A DNA stretch of 64,000 bases from Hymenoscyphus infarciens (Eukaryota; Ascomycota; Leotiomycetes; Helotiales; Helotiaceae), in the NCBI GenBank assembly GCA_001414345.1, contig LLCB01000091.1, positions 124,001-188,000 on the forward strand. The letters run 5' to 3'. The notes under the pieces are model-generated. The model made no database searches. It was given only the letters and a program-made list of their open reading frames with translations, and was not told the DNA's origin. Within the stretch, counting starts at the first letter, position 1; every line of letters begins with the position of its first letter. Positions 46,811 through 57,813 of this stretch are shown here, piece by piece. The position numbers were made by a program, and so were the translations under genes.

Positions 46811-48361
46811 CTCGTTTAAGTAAAGAAGATAGACACTTTTAATCTTTTAGAGAGTAGAAGAGTCTTAGTATCTATATAATAATATAAATATAATAGAAGA
46901 GTAAAATATTTAAGTAATATCTTACTAGTAAAAATCTCTCTCTAGAGACTCTAGACTTCTATATATAGGTTAGAAATAAGAGTTCCTAGTTTACTTTAAG
47001 AATTTAAGTTTATAACTAGCCTAATTCCTAGTACTACTATAATAAGGCTCTTATTAGAAGACTTACTCTAGTATAGAATAATTAGTATTATTCGACTCTT
47101 ATTAGAATATAAAGTAGTTATAAATAAGAAAGAGAGAGACACTCTCTAGTAGTAGTAAAACTTGAAAATAGTATAGTATTAAAGTATAAGTAATAGAAGA
47201 TCTCTTAAACACTCTCTTAAGAGAAGATAGCTTAGTAATCTAGAGCTAGTAATAAAAGAACTTTCAGTAAGAAAGAAATAGTCTAGAGATACTAGAAAGG
47301 ATTTAAGAGAAAATTCTTAAACTATATAATATAAATAAGTTACTATAGAGTTTCAGTTTTTAATATATAATATATAAAGAGAAGTATTCTTATCTCTTAC
47401 TAATATATATAATTTGTTACTAAAAGGAACTTCTGAATTTGAGTTTTAGAGTTCTAATTTATGATTTTCTATATATAGATTAGATAGTATTTAAGAAGAC
47501 TTTTTTAACTTAGTTAGTAATTAATAAATATTTAGATAAGATAACCACTTTTTAGCTCTTAGACGATCTTATAAGTAAGCTACTAGATAACTTTAGGATT
47601 ATATTTAGAGGCTAAATTTTTTTTATAAAAACTTTAAGTAAGCTAACTACTTTTTAGCCTCTAGTATATATCACGTGTAAACTAATCTTTTCCTAGTAAT
47701 CTATAGATATAAAATATTCCTAAAGTCTATTATAAGGTCTTATCTTTTCTTCCACCGACTCTAATTCCTCTTATTGACAAGTTCTTAAATAGAATAATAG
47801 AATAACAGAATAACCTATCAAAGAGTATATAAAGAGTTAATATCTCCAGCTTATTCTAGCTCAAAATGCAGCTATTCTAGTCCCTTGCTATACTACCCGT
47901 ACCTTACTTAAAAGACAACAAAACAGCTAAAAGTTCTTAAAATAATATCCAAAAACCCTAGAATAACTCTCTAAGGTATAGATACTTAATAGAATAAAGT
48001 TTCATCTATTTTAGTTCTTATATTACAGCTTTATTCCAAATTTGTAACTCCTTTTTTTTCAAGCGAAAGAAGGTAGAAGAGAGGATTTCGACCCCCTATC
48101 CCGAAAGCTAGGGTAAGAAGAAAAAAAAAACCTAGAAATCTTCTTCAGAGGGCTTCAAACGCCTTCCCCTTCCCCTCCCCTTACCTCGTTAATCCCCTCC
48201 TCTTCTAATTCCCCTCTAGTTCCCACTTCTACATAAAAACCAAGCACCTACTCAACCTCCATCATCCCCCAACGGCCCGAAATCCACTATATCTCCTCTA
48301 CATCTCTATTCTCCAAAGCCTTCAATCAAGACCCCGTCATTTCAGAGGAGAGAGGCACTAT
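46811..48361. other. RIP DNA and a second normal island, nothing identified
   Basis: 46,811 to about 48,040 is AT-rich RIP sequence with no element ends that I can place. About 48,050-48,361 is pyrimidine-rich normal-composition DNA without an ORF, ending in the target duplication of the outer hAT-type MITE. Confidence 0.4.
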
Positions 48362-49777
48362 CAGTGTTTTGGCTTTCCCCGCCTTAGTCAGCCTAGCACT
48401 CCGGAGAGGATAGGCTACCTCTCTCTATTAAGAAAGAAGAGAATAGGCTAATTTCACTTATAGGCTAGGCTAAATTAGATAGGAGAGATACTAAATTTAG
48501 ATAGAAGAGGCAAGGAAGACTAAAAGATAGAGCTAGGTAAGGAGAGGTACTAGAGAGAATAGAATAGAATAGAAAGTATATAAGTAAAAAGTATTAAAAT
48601 AAGCAAAAAGTAATAAAAAGTACTATTAATATAGACTAATTTAAGAAGTATTAAAAACAATAATATTATTAAAGCTACTAAAAGACGAGATATTATATCT
48701 AAATTACGTAATATCCTAGCAGATTAGTAACGACTCACTTACCTTCTAAGTCCTTTTAAATAGTACTAAATTAAGTACTCTACTAGGTACTTGATTTACT
48801 ATAGTAAAACCCCTGTTTTTAGGTACTAATTAGAGACTACTTCGTCCTAGGTATAATAATTACTATAGATTTTATAAGCTACTAGGGTTTTTAGCTGATT
48901 TTTATAGAGGTTTCTTTCGCTTCTACTATAATTATCAGTGTTTTAGGTTTCCTCGTCTAATCTATTATTCTATTCTACCTCGACGCTCCTTCTCTCTCCT
49001 ACCTCTATTTTAAAGCTATCTCGCCTTCTCTTATTCTTAAATTCTAGCTTTCCTAGCCACTCCTATTCTATAGTCTTACTTACCTTTCCTTACTAAATAG
49101 AGAGGCTAGAATAGGAAGAGTTAGGCTAGTTAATTTCACTTAAAGCCTAGAAAGCGAGTAGAAAAGAGAGTCTAGGTCTCTAATCTCGCTTAATATTCAG
49201 AAGGTAGATAGAAAAGAGAGTCTAGGTTCTAATTAGAGGTTGCCTTCCTAATCCTACTCTAGCCTAGCCTCCTTTTTTTATCTACCTAGCTACTTCTATT
49301 CTGTTTTTAGAACTTTCTTAGCTACTCCTATCCTAGTTAGAGTACCTAGCCTACTAAACTTAGCCTAGCCTTAATCCTAATCTAGCCTAGCCTCTTCTAT
49401 CCTTACCTAGGTGAGTAGCCTATTCTATTCTAAGTACTAGGCTGACTAAGGCGGGGAAAGCCAAAACACTAATAATTATTATACCTAGAACGAAGTAATA
49501 TTATATGCTTTTCTCAGATAGCACCACTCCTACTAAATATATATTTAAGGCTAGCATATACCCTGCGAAGCCTCCTCTATAGGCTAGGAAAGGCTACCCT
49601 AATACCTCGGATAGGAAAGGATAGGCGGAACAAATTTCGGAATAGGATCGGAGTAGCTAGGAGAAGTGATATATTAAGATAGGATTAGGCAGGATAGCCT
49701 CAAAATAGAGGTAGGAAGGAGAAGGATCGTTAAGGCAGGATAGAATAACAGATTAGGCGGGGAAACCCAAAACACTG
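48362..49777. mobile_element. Outer hAT-type MITE carrying a nested copy (1,416 bp in total)
   Basis: Left end CAGTGTTTTGGCTTTCCCCG, right end GGCGGGGAAACCCAAAACACTG, an almost perfect terminal inverted repeat. Perfect 8-bp duplication GGCACTAT at 48354-48361 and 49778-49785. Without the nested copy and one copy of its target duplication it would be 872 bp. Its non-mutated ends suggest a later arrival than the surrounding RIP DNA, or escape at the block edge. Confidence 0.9.
48936..49471. mobile_element. hAT-type MITE nested in the outer MITE (536 bp)
   Basis: Begins CAGTGTTTTAGGTTTCCTCG and ends GGCGGGGAAAGCCAAAACACTA. Perfect 8-bp duplication ATAATTAT at 48928-48935 and 49472-49479. Same family as 45,225-45,731. 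Confidence 0.9.
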
Positions 49778-49785
49778 GGCACTAT

Positions 49786-50292
49786 ATACTTCCGAGGACG
49801 CATCAAGCATCAAAACCCCTCTCTCCGAGTCCATGCAAAGTCCACCAAAACCTCCATCAAAAGCTTCACTGGATCCAGCGAGGATGCATCAAAGGAGAGA
49901 TCATGATATCGTCAGTCCGAGTTCGCATCCAAGTGATGTCGACAAACCACAAACACCACCCCCCCCCCCCCTTCAAATCGTGATCGTGGCATCGTAAACA
50001 ATGACTGGAATACACGTCGACATATCTACAAGGTCCGTAAAGTCTAAAAAGAGATGTCAGAGGCACGCGACGAGTCACCACGGAACTGTAAAAAAGCCAG
50101 GCTTGAACTCTTCAATTCATGATGTTTTAACTACCTACATTCCAATGCATCAAAGATCATCCGTCACCATCTTTGTTGCATCTTCATTGCGCATTAATTA
50201 TCATTCTACTCCCATTGCAGCAAGAGATCATCCATCGTATCACCCACTATCAACCTCCCTGTACAATCATCATTATCGTCATCATCAGAAAT
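49786..50292. other. Intergenic, includes a C13 tract
   Basis: Normal-composition DNA downstream of the coiled-coil gene. It has a poly-C run at 49959-49971 and ATCATC-rich sequence at 50,240-50,290. No supported gene. Confidence 0.4.
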
Positions 50293-51912
50293 CTAGCTCA
50301 ATGGCGTAAAAGAAGGAGCAGTTGGCGTGAATGCAGGAGCGCTAGGATTGATAGTTGGCTTTCCGATGGCGAGATGAGGAGGAAAGTGGACAGAAGGACG
50401 AACAGTCGACAAAGCTGGAGCAGCGTTGGGGGAAGGGGAGTGGTTGAAAGAAGCCGACAAAACAGCAGTTGAATCGAGGCGATTAGGAGCAGGGGCCACG
50501 ACTGGAGCAACCGCGAAAGAATAGGCAGGGCGACCATTGTTAGGACGGGGATTGACTGGTGCAGGAGGACCTGATGGACCCGGAGCCAATCTACTCATGA
50601 TTCGGCCGCTCTTGATGGCATACTTGATGGCTTTCTCTGTCTCGTCTCGAGCAAGTCCCCTGGCGAGATTCTCTACCTCCTCTTGGACAATCTCCGTGGC
50701 GATATCGATGCAACCGCTCTTGCTGATCAGGATCTTGTCTGCCACCCAACGATTGATCTCATTATTTAGGACTGTCTTGATGTGACAATCGCGTACCATG
50801 TCCTCCGTCATCCCGAATTGGCACTCCGTCTCTTGAAACTCAAGACGCTCATCCATCTCCGCCATATCGGCACGCATGCTGTCAAGTTGCATTTGAGTCG
50901 ACGTCAAAGAGAGCTCGAGATGAGTCTTGATCGAAGCGTTCTGGTTGAGCTCGAGCTGCTTAAGATGGTCCATGATTGCTGTCGCATCACTGGCTTCGAA
51001 AGGCGTTGCGGGTTGCCCCTTCTCAGCGGGAGATGTCAGCTTCTCAAAGTCATCGTAACTTGCGTTTTCTGCAAGCACTTGGCACTTTGCTTCGAGTTCG
51101 CTGACTTTCTTCGTAAGGGTTTCGACAGTTGCGTTAACCTCCTTCGCATGCGACTCCCACTTTGTGACAAGGTGCTCTTGTTGCTTCTTGTGCTTTTCAT
51201 CAATTGCATTAATAACGGATGAATTTGCGGTGAGTTGTGACCCAAGTTCCTTGCGAGTGTTCTTGTATGCTGATTCAAGCTCGTTGATTTGGCCGTAGCA
51301 CTTCTCACGCAAGGCTTTGACCTCGGCGGTGTGTGCTTTATGCTGATTCTCGAGGGCAGTCTGCCAGGAACCCGGCTTGTCATCCATATCCTTACGGACA
51401 CCCTTCAATCCAATAGCTTCGAGCGCGTTTACCGTAACACCAGGACCAAGAATTATCTCACGTGGGCTGGACTTGGACTCTTTGATCAAAGCACGAACGG
51501 CATCCATAAGTGTGATGCTAGATGCAGCAAGGAGTTCTTCGCACAAGGCACGTGCCTTCACCTCGAGTGAGGCAACATGCTCGTCTACTGCTCGCAGCTC
51601 GTCGCGATACTTGTTGATTTGCTCCTGAAGAAGCGCACGAACGGCATCGACATTTGCTCCATTGGAAGAGGGCTTGGAAGCTTCAGTGTAGAGGGCCTTG
51701 ACCAAGGATTCCAAAGCTTGCAGCAGAGAGTCGGCGGTAGGGCTATCGTCGAGGAGTGGGGACTCTTCCTTTGCATCTCCAGGTGGGTTGTTGTTGCTGG
51801 TAATCAATGCTATCAACTTCCTCGCGGTATTGTCGATCCAGAGAGAGAAAGGATGGTGGCTGTCGATGGCCTTTTGAAGGTGAAACGCGCATTCAATGAC
51901 GGTGGCGTCCAT
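50293..51912 (-). CDS. Coiled-coil protein with Pro-rich C-terminus, unrecognised family
   Basis: Single-exon frame of 539 residues from ATG 51912-51910; the frame extends a few codons higher but without ATG. The N-terminal 60 residues (DATVIECAFHLQKAID...) are globular-looking. Heptad-rich stretches dominate about residues 85-370 (QEQINKYRDELRAVDEHVASLEVKARAL; KKVSELEAKCQVLAE), predicting coiled coil. The segment after about 385 (NNEINRWVADKILI, IVQEEVENLARGLARDE) is helical, and the last 100 residues are rich in Pro/Ala/Ser. A likely 5' UTR intron (51990-51932, GTAAG ... TCTAG) precedes it. No enzyme motif or known domain; possibly structural or scaffolding. Confidence 0.75.
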   Translation of the reverse strand: MDATVIECAFHLQKAIDSHHPFSLWIDNTARKLIALITSNNNPPGDAKEESPLLDDSPTADSLLQALESLVKALYTEASKPSSNGANVDAVRALLQEQINKYRDELRAVDEHVASLEVKARALCEELLAASSITLMDAVRALIKESKSSPREIILGPGVTVNALEAIGLKGVRKDMDDKPGSWQTALENQHKAHTAEVKALREKCYGQINELESAYKNTRKELGSQLTANSSVINAIDEKHKKQQEHLVTKWESHAKEVNATVETLTKKVSELEAKCQVLAENASYDDFEKLTSPAEKGQPATPFEASDATAIMDHLKQLELNQNASIKTHLELSLTSTQMQLDSMRADMAEMDERLEFQETECQFGMTEDMVRDCHIKTVLNNEINRWVADKILISKSGCIDIATEIVQEEVENLARGLARDETEKAIKYAIKSGRIMSRLAPGPSGPPAPVNPRPNNGRPAYSFAVAPVVAPAPNRLDSTAVLSASFNHSPSPNAAPALSTVRPSVHFPPHLAIGKPTINPSAPAFTPTAPSFTPLS

Positions 51913-53696
51913 CGTGAAAACACTCAAAAAGCTAGAAGATAGCCAAAGTCAGCTTATGATACTTTGATGGCAGAAAGTAGATTGACTTACCGAAGGAAGG
52001 GTTGTCTTGCGAAAGAGGTGATGGGAAGAGAAGTCAAGAGGTTGAAAGTGAAGCCGAAGTGTGGTCAAGAAGAGGTGTTGATTGTAATTGTTCACACAGG
52101 GAGAACAGATCGACGAACAGACTTGAATAGATGGAAAACTAGAAGTGTTGTGCAAATTTCCGTTTCCAAGAAGGCTGGCCGCCAAATCGGGAAGTCGAGG
52201 TCTGCGACCGCTGAGGTTAACTTGACGACCGGAAGAGAAAGAGAGTAGGAGGAAGCGACTTACTTACCAGAACAGAAGAGGATCAATGAACAATAACAAC
52301 AACTTGAATTCAGGAGAACTTCAACCCGCCGAAGAGAGTTGGAGAGTTGGAGTTGTTGGGTGGGTTGAAAGGGAGGAAGGTTGTCTCCAGTCACGACTGC
52401 CTTTTGAGATTTTTTTGAAACGCGATCCGGTGGTAGCACGTGCCTTCCTTTATTGAAGGCTCCACCTTCACAGCACGCTAGTTAGTGGCTAGCGTGAACT
52501 TTTTTGCAGGGGTGTAGGAGGCTTCCTTGGAGGAGTTGCGCATGTTTTTATTGGCTCAGTCGGAACTTAGTCGGAGCTTAGTCGGAGCACAGTTGGAACA
52601 GATGGTCTACCTACAGTCTCCAAATAGCACACCACTTTCTGTTGAATGGAGGCAATACTTGTGAGAAGGCACGGAAGTACCACTCTGATAAGTGCCAGAT
52701 TGCTACTGAAAACCAGGCAAAAGAGGTGGAGGTGGAGGTGGAGGTGATTTGTTCTCTTTGCTCTGCTGTTTCCTTTCTCCTGGGGGTTTTCCATTTAAAG
52801 CCACCTTGAGCCTAAGAGCTCTGTTTCAAACACTGCTGAGTTGCTTATTACCCTCTGCACACAGTCTCTAGCTATTGCTACTTACTTGTCCTTAGCAGTC
52901 TTCACCACTTGACTTGAAATCAGAGATTTGTGAGTTTTCGCAAACAAGTTCAGAATGTCAAATGAAACAATTGCGACCACTTACAGCGAGCGACAGTTGT
53001 TTCATCCACTCCTTAGTTTAATCTAATAATTCTCTAATATTGTACTCATCTCAATGCGTCGCAGAATGGTGTTTTGGATGGTTGTTTACATTCATTAGAA
53101 TGTCAACAATGGCGCTCAAGCAACTCAAGCTCCCCACATTTCAACATGAAAAAGTCCAAGATCATATACAAAATATTGTCAGATGCATTTGGACTAATTG
53201 TTTATACAAGGACCGACAAAGCAGGAGCAGCCGTGGAGTTCAACTAGAACCATGTCAGTAATTGCGCCTTCCCAGATTGTGGTGGTCGCTTCTAGTTACC
53301 CTAGTTGGCTAAAGTTCGGTTTAGTAGCGAACTTTCTCTTAGTCTACTATGAGAAAACTAAGAGATGTATCCTATAGAGTTGCTTATAATTTAGAACAAA
53401 ACCTTTATGCCAATGTTAAAAAAGAAGAGAGAAAATAACAGAACTAGGTAAGCTTAAGCGCCAGATAGCTAAAGTCCACCATTACAGAAAGCGAAAGGAG
53501 ATACACCCAGAATTTCAAGGGAACCTTCAAACCCTTCTATAACCCATAGATACCTCCCACCTTTCCAAACTCAAAAACTTGTGTTTATGAAGCGTCCTAC
53601 AAGCCTAGGTCTAATAAAGCAACCAAGAAAAAACAACATCAAGAGAACAAACATATCTGAAGTACATAGCAAAAGCTAGTTTACGAATACCTTACT
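51913..53696. other. 5' leader and promoter of the coiled-coil gene, then empty intergenic DNA
   Basis: 51,932-51,990 looks like a leader intron, and a further GTAAGTAAG donor-like site on the minus strand is near 52,260-52,267. A short hairpin lies at 52,474-52,496. From about 52,560 to 53,696 I see no gene; frames lack ATG or any family resemblance. Confidence 0.4.
52474..52496. repeat. Hairpin CACGCTAG-N7-CTAGCGTG
   Basis: Perfect 8-bp inverted repeat with a 7-nt loop, about 560 bp upstream of the coiled-coil gene's ATG. It could be a palindromic factor site or chance. Confidence 0.6.
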
Positions 53697-53840
53697 CTAT
53701 ACACCCAATGCTTCAGCAATCCCTGTCGACAACCCATCAAACGACAATTGACTAGCCCTTGTTACTTCTTTTTGCTGCGCTGGGAAGAAGCCCATCTTAA
53801 CCGCTAGTTGTTCTTTGCTGTTTCTCTTAGGTTCTTCCAT
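53697..53840 (-). CDS. Possible 47-residue protein or terminal exon
   Basis: ATG 53840-53838 to TAG. The sequence begins MEEPKRNSKEQLAVKMGFF and continues hydrophilic to EALGV. Composition and codon use look coding. The frame could extend upstream through an acceptor-like CGTAG at about 53,855, so it may be the last exon of a longer gene (53.85-54.14 kb has no clear partner exon). No family recognised. Confidence 0.35.
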   Translation of the reverse strand: MEEPKRNSKEQLAVKMGFFPAQQKEVTRASQLSFDGLSTGIAEALGV

Positions 53841-54290
53841 CCTACGATGGTTTTCCTACGAGGTATAGAGCTTGAACTAAAAGCTGAAAGAAAATGATGA
53901 TTTGGTTCGCTGAATCGCTGAATGGGTTTGATGGGTCAGTACAAGAGTTGAACCGCATTTTAGAGCTTGCAAACATTTTGTCGTTCCACTCAAGTTTGAC
54001 CATCCGCTTTTGAAGTACAAGTGATCGCGAAATCAGACTTTTGAACCGTCTTTGCATGCACAAGCTCAATGCTAAAAGGTGACAATTGACAAAGTTGTCT
54101 TGTGTCTCTTTCCATTTGAATAGAAAAAACTTGAATTCCAACTCAATTCCTTGAACATTCTGGGGTTAAAATAAAAGCTCTTCAAACATTGGGCAAATGA
54201 GTACTGTAGCTGTGTAAAAAAGGCCAACACGATCTTAAAATCAAAAACTGAACAAAGACAAAAGTAACAAACAAAAAAACAAAAAGCTCG

Positions 54291-54644
54291 TCAAAACCCA
54301 AGATATCGCTGAATAAAAGTGACACCCAAGTTCATAGCAAGATCCTTAAACCTCCCAATCCTATCCGCATATGTATAACCAGTAATAACCCCCGAAAGAT
54401 AACTCCCCATGTACCCCCAGCTTGAACCAGGCCCAGGAAAGAAATAAAGCACCATGACGAAGAGTAATCCATCAACTGCAACCACCACGACTATGATTTT
54501 TATTAGGTCTTGTCCTCGTAACTCGTTTTGTTTATCGTTGGGGGCACGACGGGGTTCATGCTCCAAGGCTCGAAGACGGGGGCGATTTCGTAACCGCATA
54601 TAGAGGCGCGTGGAATCAAAAGGGTTAGGTAGAGATTGGTTCAT
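54291..54644 (-). CDS. Small membrane protein, 117 residues
   Basis: Start at ATG 54644-54642 (context ccacaATGA); the frame is open higher up but composition there is poor. A basic N-terminal half (RLRNRPRLRALEHEPRR) is followed by a strong membrane segment (residues 47-69, IKIIVVVVAVDGLLFVMVLY) and a weaker second one (about 79-92), then a short C-terminal tail. Arg-rich flank and topology suggest an organelle or ER membrane protein. No known family recognised. Confidence 0.6.
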   Translation of the reverse strand: MNQSLPNPFDSTRLYMRLRNRPRLRALEHEPRRAPNDKQNELRGQDLIKIIVVVVAVDGLLFVMVLYFFPGPGSSWGYMGSYLSGVITGYTYADRIGRFKDLAMNLGVTFIQRYLGF

Positions 54645-56287
54645 TGTGGGGTAAGATGTTTGCTTATTTTGAGATGTGAAATGATGTAATACTTTGTTCT
54701 TGCTTGTGAAAGTTGTGGAGACTCGCCGTTTTATATGGACTCGATGTGAGCCACGGAAGGTTCTTGAAGGTGCGGATACTCTACAGAATTGATCGTTCTC
54801 AGTCAATGTGTTGGGAAACACAGCTGAAATAGATCAAACCAATGGGGAGGAAGAAACAAGTCCTTTGTCTTTTTCCTGCGAGGATAGTTGGGGAGTCAAT
54901 CTCTGCTGGGTTGGGGATGTCTGAGGAGTTGTTTGTTGATGTGACTTAGACCTGTGAGACCATCTCGAAAAGACCCTCCGCTTGTGCAGCAGTGTTTGAA
55001 ACTACTTTTATCCGTTGCGAAAAATGAAACATTATTTTGACTGATTCTGAACTGTTCAAGTGCGGTCCACATTGCGGAGCTAGGTTCTCTGCTCAGGCAT
55101 GAAGACAAACCCTCTGCGTCGCTTGCTCTCATGAAGAACAATACAGATAGAACACAATAGGCGGGCATCTGACCTGGAAACGGAATCGCAATTGGAATCA
55201 ACGACAAGGGTAGGCAGATCCTCACACACAAAGAGTCCAATATTTCAAGAAGACACAGCGAGGTGATGATAAATGGCAAAGGAGTTAGAGATTGGTGGTT
55301 TTTTCTAGGTACACTAACTTTAGTAAGCAAGAAATATTACGTGAATTCTCCGAGAACATTTTGAACGAATCAAAACGCAAATGTCAAGTTCTTTCAACTA
55401 GTCTCGACGTAATCTTTCTACATTATTTTGAGGCCATAGAAGAGGGGCTGTACGTAGAGTGAAGCTCGGATCCACACATGAGATATGAAAGTTGTACTTT
55501 GACTTGAAAATGAAGTTGCGAGGAAAGGAGAAATTCATTTATTGTGAAGTTAGACTAAGAAGCAAATCGCCATTGAGATTCCCAAGGGCGGATGGCTACG
55601 TATCGTAATGGCTCCCGCTCAAAGAACCTCAAGCAGCCAGCAGCCAGCGTAGAATTGCCAAAAGCACATCATGATAGAAACGCGTGCCTGGGAAGAAGAG
55701 GATCCTCGCCAGCATGATAATAATTGAAAAAAGAGTGTCTGCTTCAGGGCGATCTTTGGTGTTGTCGAGTCAGATTGAGGATGTTTTTGGTCTCTGATTT
55801 TCTGGGTTAGGGCGTGGAGGAGATACTCTCGGGGTTTTTGTGCAAACTCTTCACAGGTGAAATAGAACTTGTAAAAGGTATTCGCCTTTGTACTTGAAAG
55901 TCAACCTTCTCTCGCAGGCTCATGAAGGTGCTAGATACTAAGCGAGAAACTGATGAGAGATCGAGCAAGACAAGGGTTCAACACTCAAAAGCAATGGTGA
56001 GGAAGAATCACCAAAGACACTGGTCTTTGTTTCAAATTGAACCTCACCAGCTTCTGTTTGACCACGGTTGTTCTGACGAAAGTAGAAGGAGGGGAGGGAG
56101 GGAGTAATTTGTCCGGAGAAATTTCGGTTCAACCACCCTCTGAACTTGGCCCTGAATTTGAAATCCCTGAAATTGGACTTCTCCCCCCTTTTCCCCTTTT
56201 CCGCCGTTTCGCCATGAATTTTCATTCCCCTCGTGCAACCCCTGGCTGGCTTTCCTGCTTTGAGCCAATCTTTCCCCGTTCCCACGC
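54645..56287. other. Intergenic, no supported gene
   Basis: A minus-strand open stretch at 54,896-55,330 has no ATG and unconvincing composition. The right part holds the promoter of the type II membrane protein gene. Confidence 0.4.
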
Positions 56288-56485
56288 ATGTCATTTCCCC
56301 GCATTAGCCTCGATTCGATGGAACGCGCCGAATATGACATTTGCCGTTTGATAGAAGTATCAACAGTCACTCCGCGACTCTTCAAAATGCCTTCACTCTC
56401 CTCGTCCGACCTCCCCTTGATCGGCCTCTCTCTCATCCTCTTTCTTGCCTCCAAAGAAACGCGCTCACGACGCATCCAGAACTAG
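56288..56485 (+). promoter_or_regulatory. Upstream ORF in the leader of the type II membrane protein gene
   Basis: An ATG at 56288 opens a 65-codon frame that ends in TAG two bases before the main ATG at 56488. The peptide has no recognisable motif. Such a long uORF directly abutting the start would be expected to reduce translation or require reinitiation, if the transcript begins upstream of it. Confidence 0.4.
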
Positions 56486-56487
56486 CC

Positions 56488-57813
56488 ATGGCCATGGCCA
56501 TGCAACTCCCCGCTGGTGTCAACCGCAGATATGCCACTATTTCCATCTCCATACTCGCCATCCTTTGGATATGGGTCGCATTCGATAGACCCTACACTCT
56601 TCCCTCGCACATCTCCTGGGACATGTATTCGAATCGACCAACCTCTGCCCCTCTGATCGATGTCTTCGACTATCCTCCCACACGATCCGCCGCCTTCCAA
56701 GAGGTTTGCGCCAATGCGACTTTCGACTCGAAAAAAACCTTCGTCTGCGATGACTCTGCTGGCGATGTGGCGGAAGTGCGCAATTCCATCTTGACGTGTG
56801 TGCGATTTGCTATGAAGGTTGGCGCGGATTTGGTACTACCTCGAATTACGATGCGCGAAGATTATGCGGGGGAGGAGGAGGGACAAGGGACGAGCCTGGA
56901 TTATATGTTTGATATGGAATACTTTGTGAACTCGCTGGAGCATTTTTGCCCTGATATGACGCTTTATGCAACGGCGGAAGAAGTATCGAAATCCGAAAAA
57001 GAAGGAGTTGCTGGATACTTTGCGCTCGTTCCGGAGAGTCTCGCAGCGAAAAACCCTTTGGGCGAATATTCAATTGAAGATTGGCATACTGCTTTCAATA
57101 CTTGGGTCGCGGGCCAAAAAAAGCCTGGTCTGGATCGTATTGTGGTCGAGATTGCGAAATCCTCTTTCACATATCCTACCGGGACTGATGATCCTGAGTT
57201 TATAAATACGTTTGGGAGAATCCTCAAATTCGGATACGACACTGGCACTATGGCTACTTCCACCCTCGCCAGATTCTCCAACATGTTCGATCATCCTTTT
57301 GATATCACCTACCCAATAATCTCTGGCATTTTCCTCGGTGTACACTTCAGCACCCAGAAAGATCCAGCGATGATCTCCAAAATCGACCAACTTGATTTCG
57401 AATACGCAAGCCAATCCAAGCTCTTCCTCGAACATGCCGTCAGTTCTAATTTCTCAACTATATATGCCTCATCCGATGTAGCATACAATCTGCCACAATT
57501 TTACAGCGATGCAGCAGCCTTGAACATATCAGTAGCCACCAAACTTGATCTCCTCAAAGGAAAAGACCGGGAAATACTACTGGACCTCACTCCAGACCAG
57601 CAAATGATGGTGGATTACTTGGTACACACAAAAGCCTCTGGTTTTTCTGGTGTAGGGCACTCGGCTTTTGCGTGGAACATCGCAATGCAAAGACATAAGT
57701 TGGCTAAACAGCAGAGTTACTCTGGTGGACCCGAGGTTTTCCTTGATGATTTGAGTCTTCTTTTTGGTACCCCTGGAAGTCAACGCAAATTTGTTACTGG
57801 AATGTGGCCTTGA
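56488..57813 (+). CDS. Type II membrane protein resembling fungal O-fucosyltransferase-like glycosyltransferases
   Basis: A 441-residue single exon. The start is the first of three closely spaced in-frame ATGs (MAMAM); the frame is open upstream but without ATG. One signal-anchor segment (about residues 14-32, ISISILAILWIWVAF) places the rest in the lumen. VCDDSAGDVAEVRNSILTCV followed by GADLVLPRI resembles the N-terminal fold of POFUT/GT-B proteins. ISGIFLGVHFSTQKD aligns by eye with the GxHxRxExD strand, and FSGVGHSAFAWNIAMQRH with the nucleotide-sugar site SSF motif. The key Arg of the H-R-E-D motif reads as Ser-Thr here, so activity is uncertain. Likely Golgi or ER. Confidence 0.6.
   Translation: MAMAMQLPAGVNRRYATISISILAILWIWVAFDRPYTLPSHISWDMYSNRPTSAPLIDVFDYPPTRSAAFQEVCANATFDSKKTFVCDDSAGDVAEVRNSILTCVRFAMKVGADLVLPRITMREDYAGEEEGQGTSLDYMFDMEYFVNSLEHFCPDMTLYATAEEVSKSEKEGVAGYFALVPESLAAKNPLGEYSIEDWHTAFNTWVAGQKKPGLDRIVVEIAKSSFTYPTGTDDPEFINTFGRILKFGYDTGTMATSTLARFSNMFDHPFDITYPIISGIFLGVHFSTQKDPAMISKIDQLDFEYASQSKLFLEHAVSSNFSTIYASSDVAYNLPQFYSDAAALNISVATKLDLLKGKDREILLDLTPDQQMMVDYLVHTKASGFSGVGHSAFAWNIAMQRHKLAKQQSYSGGPEVFLDDLSLLFGTPGSQRKFVTGMWP

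Larger units (their letters stand above)
39831..49777. other. AT-rich RIP block 2 (about 10 kb)
   Basis: CpA/TpG-poor AT-rich DNA as in block 1, broken by two normal-composition islands (about 46,443-46,810 and 48,050-48,361). Unlike block 1, most of it can be explained: a dead NACHT gene, a MULE, a TIR element nested in the MULE, and hAT-type MITEs, each with target-site duplications. Confidence 0.9.

Noticed and set aside
54896..55330. 144-codon minus-strand frame
   Set aside because: No ATG at its start, odd composition, no splice logic or family resemblance.
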